A stretch of 11,595 nucleotides of DNA. Origin: Oscillospiraceae bacterium. GTDB lineage: Bacteria > Bacillota > Clostridia > Oscillospirales > Oscillospiraceae. Made by a program: the position numbers and the translations under genes. The notes under the pieces are model-generated. The model made no database searches and was not told the DNA's origin. It saw only the letters and a program-made list of their open reading frames with translations. Shown here piece by piece: positions 6,958-11,595 of the stretch. The stretch is taken from the NCBI GenBank assembly GCA_029067025.1, contig JAIEFH010000179.1, positions 1-11,595 on the forward strand, in the 5' to 3' direction. Each line of letters starts with the position of its first letter. The stretch's first letter is position 1.

Positions 6958-8013
6958 ATGCCGCCAAAACGGGATAAGGTGGACAACACCGCCATGCGGG
7001 AGCTGAAGCGTGCCATCAAAGAGGGCGCGCCCCAAAACCTCTACATTTTCCACGGGGAGGAGGCGTTTCTCCGGGACTACTACTTGGCCCAGTTGAAGCG
7101 AACCATCCTGCCCGAGGGGTTGGAGGACTTTAACCTCCACGCCGCCCGGGGGAAGGACTGCTCGGTGGACTGGATCGAGCAGGCGGTGGATTGCCTGCCC
7201 ATGATGAGCGGGCGCACTCTGGTGGCGGTCACCGACTTCGACCTGTTCGCCCAGGGGGACAAGGCACGTGAGCGGCTGCTGGACATCCTCTCCGCTCTGC
7301 CGGACTACTGCTGCCTGGTGTTCGTGTACGACCTGCTGCCCTATAAGGCCCCGGCAAAGGACAAGCTGGCCGCCCTGCTGAAAAAAGAGGGGGCGGTGGT
7401 GAACTTCCAGCGCCAGGAGCAGGGGGATCTCACCGACTGGATCTGCCGCCAGTTCAAAAAGGCGGGCAAGAGCGTGGACACTGAGGACGCCCGGTATCTC
7501 ATTTTCCTGGTGGGCGACCTGATGCACGACCTGGCCGCCGAGATCGGCAAACTGACCGCCTATGCCGCCCACCCCAGGGTCACCCGGGCGGACATGGACG
7601 CGGTGGTCATCCCCAAGCTGGACGCGGTGGTATTCCAGATGACCGACGCCATGGCCCGCAAGGACTTCGACAAGGCCGCGTCGGTGCTGGCCGACCTGCT
7701 CCACAGCCAGCAGGCCCCCATCATGATCCTGGCCGCCATGGGCAAGTACTTCCGGCAGCTGTACACCGCCCAGCTGTACCTGGACGCGGGGAAGGGCCGG
7801 GGGGAGTTTATGGAGCTGTGGGGGATGAAATCGGCCTATCCGGCGGACAAGCTGCTGGACGCCGCCCGGCGGTTCTCCCTGCCCTGGTGTCGGTACGCCG
7901 TGCGCCGGTGCGCAGAGACGGATATTGTGCTGAAGAGCTCCTACGGCCAGGAGAACGAGGTGCTCACCTCCCTGCTGATGGAGCTGGCCTCGGGCCGGCG
8001 GGTGGCGGTATAA
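6958..8013 (+). CDS. holA: DNA polymerase III delta subunit (clamp loader)
   Basis: A 351-residue cytoplasmic subunit of the clamp loader, which opens the beta sliding clamp so that it can be placed on primed DNA. The N-terminal AAA+-like domain begins NLYIFHGEEAFLRDYY (27-42), the family's conserved strand and acidic turn; like all delta subunits it lacks a Walker A motif. The middle contains LTDWICRQFKKAGKSVD and the helical block DLMHDLAAEIGKLTAYA, typical of delta domain II. The C-terminal collar includes VVFQMTDAMARKDFDKAASVLADLL and the AAMGKYFRQLYTAQ helix. ATG 6958 is chosen: GAAAGGGGGC ends 8 nt upstream, whereas an in-frame TTG at 6934 lies before that ribosome site. Length agrees with other Bacillota HolA (about 340 residues). 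It sits in the comEC transcript. Confidence 0.94.
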   Translation: MPPKRDKVDNTAMRELKRAIKEGAPQNLYIFHGEEAFLRDYYLAQLKRTILPEGLEDFNLHAARGKDCSVDWIEQAVDCLPMMSGRTLVAVTDFDLFAQGDKARERLLDILSALPDYCCLVFVYDLLPYKAPAKDKLAALLKKEGAVVNFQRQEQGDLTDWICRQFKKAGKSVDTEDARYLIFLVGDLMHDLAAEIGKLTAYAAHPRVTRADMDAVVIPKLDAVVFQMTDAMARKDFDKAASVLADLLHSQQAPIMILAAMGKYFRQLYTAQLYLDAGKGRGEFMELWGMKSAYPADKLLDAARRFSLPWCRYAVRRCAETDIVLKSSYGQENEVLTSLLMELASGRRVAV

Positions 8014-8026
8014 GAGGAGGTAAATT

Positions 8027-8608
8027 TTGAAGAAACATATTATCATTGCAGGTGTGCCGAGATCAGGAAAAAGCACCATTTCTCAAATAATATCAAAGAA
8101 TTTTGGATACCAACATATAAGTATGGACTCAATCATTGCGGGAATCGAGAAAGTTTTTCCTGAAACAGGCATAAATTCTGATGCGGATACAGATTTACAA
8201 GAAAATATCCAATATATCAGTTCTAAGATCGCGTTGTTTATACGGGCGATGATGGATAGCGGTGAGTATAATGAATGTGACTATGGAATGGTAATTGATA
8301 TATTTCAATTATTACCAAAACACTATATTCAATATATAGATCCTTCTCTTTGTGATATTTATTATCTCGGCACATCAGAAGTAACTCCTGAAGAAAGATA
8401 TGAACTTTTAAAAAGGTACGATACCCCCAAGGACTATACTTATTATAAAACGGAAGAAGAAAACAAAGGGGATTGTGCCGACATTGTAACGATAAGCAAA
8501 CAGCTGAAAGAACAATGCAGAATTTATAACTTACCGTACTATGATACATCTTACAGCAGAGAACAGATATTCAAAGTTATTTTGGATTTTTTAGCAAGTA
8601 ATATATAG
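8027..8608 (+). CDS. AT-rich P-loop kinase-like protein, probably acquired
   Basis: A 193-residue cytoplasmic protein with a Walker A P-loop at the very N-terminus (GVPRSGKST, residues 9-17), as in adenylate, shikimate and AAA_17/AAA_33-type small-molecule kinases. After it come ISMDSIIAGIE (31-41; D34 could be a substrate or magnesium contact), a hydrophobic strand IYYLGTSEVTPEER (111-124) and a closing YDTSYSREQIFKVILDFL (172-189) similar to the C-terminal D-T-S block of these kinases. No DxD or standard lid is clear; the substrate is unknown. The start is TTG at 8027 with AGGAGG 6 nt upstream, immediately after the holA stop. A hand count of three sequence lines inside and beside the gene start gave about 31% G+C (56 of 180), against roughly 60% or more in the neighbours, and many rare AT-rich codons are used. 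This strongly suggests horizontal gain. It probably shares the operon's transcript. Confidence 0.75.
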   Translation: MKKHIIIAGVPRSGKSTISQIISKNFGYQHISMDSIIAGIEKVFPETGINSDADTDLQENIQYISSKIALFIRAMMDSGEYNECDYGMVIDIFQLLPKHYIQYIDPSLCDIYYLGTSEVTPEERYELLKRYDTPKDYTYYKTEEENKGDCADIVTISKQLKEQCRIYNLPYYDTSYSREQIFKVILDFLASNI

Positions 8609-8654
8609 CTGCTTGAAACCGGTGATAAAACAGCTTTGTTTATGGAGGGCTGAT

Positions 8655-9248
8655 ATGAGAATTCAAGAGGCTATTGTGGTGGAGGGCCGGTACGACAAGT
8701 CCGCCCTGGCCGGGGTGGTGGACACGCTGATTCTGGACACGGCTGGGTTCGGCGTGTTCAAGGACGGCGAGCGGCTGGCCCTGCTGCGGAAGTTGGCGGC
8801 AAAGCGGGGGCTCATCGTCCTCACCGACCCGGACGGGGCGGGGTTCGTCATCCGCAACTACCTGAAAGGGGCCATCCCCAAGGGGCAGCTCAAGCACGCC
8901 TATGTCCCCGACGTGTACGGCAAGGAGCGCCGCAAGCGCGCCCCCGGCAAGGAGGGCAAGCTTGGGGTGGAGGGGATGCCGCCGGACGTATTGCGAAACG
9001 CCATCCTTCGCGCCGGGGCCACGGTGCTGGATGGGGAAGCACCGTCCCGCCCTGCCGGAGATCTCACCCCGGCGGATCTGTTTGCCTTGGGGCTGTCGGG
9101 GACGCCCGACGCGGCCCAGCGGCGTGCCGCCCTCCTGGGTCAGCTGGAGCTGCCCGAGCACATGAGCGCCAAGGCGCTGCTCTCGGCGCTGAACGCGCTG
9201 TATACGCCGGACGAACTGGACGAATTGCTGGGTTCTTTGGGGAAATAG
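8655..9248 (+). CDS. Toprim-domain RNase M5-like protein (DUF4093 C-terminus)
   Basis: A 197-residue protein of the RNase M5 (RnmV) type, the family that trims 5S rRNA precursor in Bacillota. The toprim catalytic parts are present: IVVEGRYDK (7-15, with E10) and LTDPDGAG (56-63, with D58 and D60). A GVEGMPPDVLRNAI stretch (104-117) corresponds to the GVEHAS region of Bacillus RnmV, and LTPADLFALGLSGTPDAAQRR (starting near 137) matches the C-terminal domain of that family. ATG 8655 follows ATGGAGGG; an upstream in-frame ATG at 8613 has no ribosome site and would add 14 residues. Compared with true RnmV the first loop reads RYDK rather than RDD, so this may be a paralogue with another RNA substrate. 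Bacillus rnmV lies beside ksgA, not beside holA, so context does not help. It is the last gene of the comEC operon. Confidence 0.8.
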   Translation: MRIQEAIVVEGRYDKSALAGVVDTLILDTAGFGVFKDGERLALLRKLAAKRGLIVLTDPDGAGFVIRNYLKGAIPKGQLKHAYVPDVYGKERRKRAPGKEGKLGVEGMPPDVLRNAILRAGATVLDGEAPSRPAGDLTPADLFALGLSGTPDAAQRRAALLGQLELPEHMSAKALLSALNALYTPDELDELLGSLGK

Positions 9249-9249
9249 T

Positions 9250-9282
9250 AAAGTGCCGTCTCCCGTTGGGAGACGGCACTTT
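9250..9282. terminator. Bidirectional intrinsic terminator
   Basis: A perfect 15-bp inverted repeat (9250-9264 with 9268-9282) and a 3-nt GTT loop begin one base after the stop of the RNase M5-like gene. The stem ends in AAA/TTT so that either strand has T-rich sequence at its 3' foot (TTTCTATGATTTT on plus, TTTACTATTT on minus). It lies 14 nt beyond the rpiB stop, so it closes both convergent transcripts. Confidence 0.92.
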
Positions 9283-9296
9283 CTATGATTTTCCGC

Positions 9297-9734
9297 TCAT
9301 TGCTCCGTTTCCATGACCTTGTCCACCCGGCGCTGGTGGCGGCCGCCCTCAAACTCGGTGGACAGAAAGACGTCCAAAATCCGCTCCGCCAGATTGCCGC
9401 CGGTGACCCCGGCCCCCATGGCCAGCACATTGGCGTCGTTGTGGCGGCGGGTCATCTCGGCGGACAGCGGTTCGTGGCACAGGGCGCACCGCACGCCCTT
9501 CACCTTGTTGGCCACCATGCTCATGCCGATGCCGGTGGTGCAGAGGACGACGCCGCGCTCACAGGTTCCGTCCGCCACCAGCTGGGCGGCGGCGCGTCCA
9601 AAGTCGGGGTAGTCGCAGCTATCCAGGCTGTTGGTGCCGCAGTCGGTCACCTCATGGCCCTGCTCTGTCAGATGTGCTTTCAAGTGCTCCTTCAGTTCGT
9701 AAGCGCCGTGGTCGCAGGCAATGGAAATCTTCAT
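9297..9734 (-). CDS. rpiB: Ribose-5-phosphate isomerase B
   Basis: A 145-residue cytoplasmic enzyme of the RpiB/LacAB family that interconverts ribose 5-phosphate and ribulose 5-phosphate in the pentose phosphate pathway. It opens with the family signature ISIACDHGAYELK (3-15; D8 and H9 at the substrate pocket). The catalytic cysteine is C65 in VVLCTTGIGMSMVANK, and RRHNDANVLAMGA (96-108) supplies H98 and the phosphate-binding region. Full length for the family (about 145-150). ATG 9734 is preceded by AGGAGGA with 6-nt spacing. It lies 44 nt after the PHP phosphatase gene and probably shares its transcript, ending at the hairpin 9250-9282. LacA/LacB subunits have the same fold but no galactose gene is nearby; allose-phosphate isomerase activity is an alternative for this family. 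Confidence 0.95.
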   Translation of the reverse strand: MKISIACDHGAYELKEHLKAHLTEQGHEVTDCGTNSLDSCDYPDFGRAAAQLVADGTCERGVVLCTTGIGMSMVANKVKGVRCALCHEPLSAEMTRRHNDANVLAMGAGVTGGNLAERILDVFLSTEFEGGRHQRRVDKVMETEQ

Positions 9735-9749
9735 GTCATATCCTCCTAT

Positions 9750-9765
9750 CGTTTCACGTAAAACA
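9750..9765. promoter_or_regulatory. parS-like palindrome (14/16 match)
   Basis: The 16 bases from 9750, CGTTTCACGTAAAACA, match the ParB/Spo0J parS consensus TGTTTCACGTGAAACA at 14 positions; the differences are the first base and position 11 (A for G). It is near-palindromic and lies in the short PHP-rpiB gap, just upstream of the rpiB ribosome site. The position-11 change breaks the central CACGTG, which may reduce ParB binding. It may instead be an operator or chance. Confidence 0.3.
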
Positions 9766-9778
9766 TTCGTTCTATTTT

Positions 9779-10594
9779 TTACAGATTGTGCAGCACTGGC
9801 TTGCGGCGCTCGTAGGTGGTCACGCAGTCAAATCCCGCCGCCTTTAACATTTCCAGGGCCTGGGGGATGCCCTTTGCCACGTCCTCGGCCCGGTGGGCGT
9901 CCGCCCCCACGGTGACCAGTTTGCCGCCGCACTCCTTGAACCAGGCCAGCAGGGGGGGCCAGGAGTCCAGATCCTCCCCCCGGCACACGTTCACCTCCAT
10001 GGCGTGGTCGGTCTTGGCCACCTCGGTGAAAATGGCCCGCACCCGCTCTTCGTAATCGGCGATGGACAGCTCCACCCCGTCCCGGTGGATGTACCGCAGA
10101 GGGTAGACGATGTGGGCCAGGCTGTCGTAGCAGTCGGGGCACTCCGTCACCAGCGTCCAGGTGTGGGCCAGGGTGCTCTCCACCGCACGGCGAGCCAGCT
10201 CCATATTGTTGTGGAAGTCGGAGAAGTACAGATCCCGGCCCCCCTCCATGCCGATCCAGTTGTGGAGGGAGCCCAGCACAAAGTCCAGTTCCTCCCCGCC
10301 CTGGGCCAGCACAGCCCGGGCGGCGTCCGGATCATAGGGCGCGGAGCCCAGCTCAATCCCCAGGCGGAGGATAAGCTTGTCCCCCACCTCCCGCTTCACC
10401 GTGCGGTACTGCTCCTTGGCGGCGGGCCAGTTAAAGGGGCCGGCGGGCGTCCCGTCGTAGTTCAGAAGGTCATGGTGGTCGGTGACGCAGAACTCCCGCA
10501 GGCCGGCGGCAATGGCGGCCCGGGCGGTGTCGGACAGCTCCGCCTGGCAGTCGTGGGAGAATTTTGTGTGGCTGTGGATGTCGCAGAGATACAT
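9779..10594 (-). CDS. PHP-domain phosphatase, histidinol-phosphatase (HisK)-like
   Basis: A 271-residue cytoplasmic metal-dependent phosphoesterase of the PHP family. The metal-binding motifs are complete: DIHSHT (H7, H9), VTDHHD (39-42 region, H40), GIELG (E81), VLGSLH (H111), LAHIVYP (H161) and GADAHR (D232, H234). This pattern and length fit the histidinol-phosphatase HisK/HisJ group, which removes phosphate from histidinol phosphate in histidine synthesis, but no other his gene is in view and many clostridial members are annotated only as PHP proteins; a different phosphorylated substrate is possible. The start is taken as ATG 10594, with GAGGTGAT at 10606-10599 as ribosome site; an in-frame GTG at 10603 is inside that site. 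It is followed after 44 nt by rpiB and preceded by two inverted-repeat elements. Confidence 0.88.
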   Translation of the reverse strand: MYLCDIHSHTKFSHDCQAELSDTARAAIAAGLREFCVTDHHDLLNYDGTPAGPFNWPAAKEQYRTVKREVGDKLILRLGIELGSAPYDPDAARAVLAQGGEELDFVLGSLHNWIGMEGGRDLYFSDFHNNMELARRAVESTLAHTWTLVTECPDCYDSLAHIVYPLRYIHRDGVELSIADYEERVRAIFTEVAKTDHAMEVNVCRGEDLDSWPPLLAWFKECGGKLVTVGADAHRAEDVAKGIPQALEMLKAAGFDCVTTYERRKPVLHNL

Positions 10595-10621
10595 TGTTAT
10601 CACCTCTAAAAGTCCTTAAAA

Positions 10622-10656
10622 CCAAATCGAAGCCCAGCGAAGCGGGTTCGATTTGG
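10622..10656 (-). repeat. Inverted repeat 1, possible terminator hairpin
   Basis: A 10-bp perfect inverted repeat (10622-10631 with 10647-10656), extended past one bulged G to 3 further pairs (10633-10635 with 10644-10646) around the loop AGCGAAGC. Read on the minus strand the stem is followed by TTTTAAGGACTTTT, so it could terminate transcripts entering from the glycosyltransferase gene before the PHP gene. Confidence 0.75.
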
Positions 10657-10658
10657 AA

Positions 10659-10729
10659 TTGTAGACGCAGCGAAATGAGCGAGCTTTCGGCAAAGCCGGA
10701 AGCGAGGGATATGGAGCTTGCGTCTACAA
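10659..10729. repeat. Inverted repeat element 2 (71 bp) overlapping a stop codon
   Basis: The ends are a perfect 11-bp inverted repeat: TTGTAGACGCA (10659-10669) and its complement TGCGTCTACAA (10719-10729). Inside is a second hairpin of 9 pairs including one G-T (10683-10691 with 10695-10703, loop AAA). It carries no ORF. Read on the minus strand, its first bases TTGTAG give the last leucine codon and the stop of the glycosyltransferase gene. Its inner AGCGAA motif recurs in the loop of the neighbouring repeat. It resembles a small structured interspersed repeat (REP- or MITE-like), but copy number cannot be seen here. Confidence 0.7.
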
Positions 10730-11595
10730 GGGCCAGCTTGGGAACCAGCGGAGAAAGTAAGTGCTATACCACGTGGGCACATAGATGCCGATGAGCTCCG
10801 GGTAGAAAATGGCGTACAGCCCCGCGGCGCAGCCGGTGAAGCCGTAGACCGCCAGCCGGTATCCTGTCCGCTTCCGGGCCATCATGTCGTCCATCAGGTA
10901 GGCGATGGCGAAGCACAGGAACAGCACCGTGGGGAAGTAATGGTAAGCAAAGAGGATGCGCCCGATGGGCAGCCAGGGGACGAACTGGGACAGCAGCGCG
11001 ATGAGGATGAACAGCCCCTTGCCGCACTTTCGCCGCACCGTCTGGATGGCCACGCCAAAGAAGGCCGCCAGCCCCGCCCAGGACACCAGGGGGTTGTTGA
11101 AGGAGGCGAACAGGCTCTTCATCCCGGGCACGTCCAAATCCCGGTAGTACAGGATGGGCCGGCCATCGAAAATCCACTGATACCAGTAGGACTCGTAGGG
11201 GTGGGGGGTGTGAACGCCCTGATGGTAGGTGAGCATGAAGTGCTGGTTTTTCAGCATGATATCCACCGGGTTGCCGCTGCCGCCGGGGATCACCTTGAAA
11301 AATCCGTCGATGTGGTCAATGAGGCCGGGGGCCTTGCCCTCCGCCGCCATGGTCTTGGACAACTGCTCCATGTACTCCGGCAGCTTGTCCAGATGCTTGG
11401 GCAACTGGGCAAAGGGCCAGGAGAGGGCCTCGCCCGCCAGGGCCAGGAAGCCGCCCTCGTTTCCACGGGCGATGGCGTAGGGGAAATAGGATGCCGTGTA
11501 AATACAAAGGGGAATGATAACAAAGAATAACACGGAGAGCAATACCGTGCCAACCACATGAATGGCGAAAGAGGGGACTTGGGGCCGCTCCCAGG
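10724..11595 (-). CDS. PMT-family (GT39-like) membrane glycosyltransferase, C-terminal part
   Basis: The C-terminal 289 or so residues of an integral membrane protein; the frame is open to the right edge, so the N-terminus, including the catalytic Asp/Glu loop, lies outside. The visible part starts with WERPQVPSFAIHVVGTV and a membrane helix (VLLSVLFFVIIPLCIYTAS), then a long extracytoplasmic loop with TYHQGVHTPHPYESYWYQW and FDGRPILYYRD, resembling the loop of the PMT 4-helix C-terminal region. Four more hydrophobic segments follow (around WAGLAAFFGVAIQTV, GLFILIALLSQFVPWL, HYFPTVLFLCFAIAYL and LAVYGFTGCAAGLYAIFY), ending near WFPSWPL. Such enzymes transfer mannose or another sugar from a polyprenyl phosphate to a protein or glycan outside the membrane. 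The stop codon TAG lies inside the repeat element 10659-10729. Acceptor and sugar are unknown; a lipid-carrier-dependent ArnT-like role is the main alternative. Confidence 0.82.
   Translation of the reverse strand, partial: WERPQVPSFAIHVVGTVLLSVLFFVIIPLCIYTASYFPYAIARGNEGGFLALAGEALSWPFAQLPKHLDKLPEYMEQLSKTMAAEGKAPGLIDHIDGFFKVIPGGSGNPVDIMLKNQHFMLTYHQGVHTPHPYESYWYQWIFDGRPILYYRDLDVPGMKSLFASFNNPLVSWAGLAAFFGVAIQTVRRKCGKGLFILIALLSQFVPWLPIGRILFAYHYFPTVLFLCFAIAYLMDDMMARKRTGYRLAVYGFTGCAAGLYAIFYPELIGIYVPTWYSTYFLRWFPSWPL

Noticed and set aside
6490..8079. A 529-codon open frame on the minus strand across comEC, holA and the kinase start
   Set aside because: Runs antisense across three genes; explained by codon bias, with no motif or ribosome site.
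8607..8635. AGCTG...CAGCT weak stem followed by TTTGTTT after the kinase gene as a terminator
   Set aside because: Only 5 bp with a long loop of about 19 nt; unlikely to be stable, and the next gene has only its ribosome site downstream.
8613..8654. Upstream ATG start for the RNase M5-like gene
   Set aside because: No ribosome site before it; ATGGAGGG lies just before ATG 8655, where the family's N-terminus begins.

Overview
The window looks like chromosomal DNA from a high-G+C member of the Clostridia (Bacillota). The protein set (PcrA with a clade-type insertion, ComEC-HolA neighbours, an RNase M5-like toprim protein, RpiB), the strong AGGAGG-type ribosome binding sites and the GC-biased codon use suggest the gut Oscillospiraceae/Flavonifractor-like group. 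That placement is inference from gene content and style, not from a marker comparison.

Layout, left to right. (1) 1-2240, minus: most of a PcrA/UvrD helicase gene, running off the left edge. (2) 2241-2368: a compact divergent promoter region serving pcrA and a GNAT acetyltransferase gene (2369-2773, plus), which ends at a strong GC-rich hairpin. (3) 2815-4393, minus: a HAD phosphatase gene followed by a gene for a ferritin-like protein with a long Pro/Glu/Gln linker; each has a recognisable promoter. (4) 4394-4536: a second divergent promoter region. (5) 4537-9248, plus: an apparent operon comEC - holA - small P-loop kinase - RNase M5-like gene, closed at 9250-9282 by a perfect 15-bp hairpin that can act in both directions. 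(6) 9297-11595, minus: the 3' part of a PMT-family membrane glycosyltransferase gene (enters from the right edge), two structured inverted-repeat elements, a PHP-family phosphatase gene and rpiB, ending at the same bidirectional terminator.

Most of the window is ordinary housekeeping content: DNA repair and replication (PcrA, HolA), DNA uptake (ComEC), RNA processing (RNase M5-like) and sugar phosphate metabolism (RpiB). The parts that stand out are the AT-rich P-loop kinase gene lodged inside the GC-rich comEC-holA-RNase M5-like operon, the pair of inverted-repeat elements at 10622-10729 (one supplies the stop codon of the glycosyltransferase gene), and a 14/16 match to the ParB-binding parS consensus just upstream of rpiB.

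There is no gene-free stretch longer than 300 bases; the longest are 4394-4536 and 10595-10723, both described below. I see no rRNA, tRNA, CRISPR array, transposase, integrase or phage gene, and no convincing undescribed multi-gene system.
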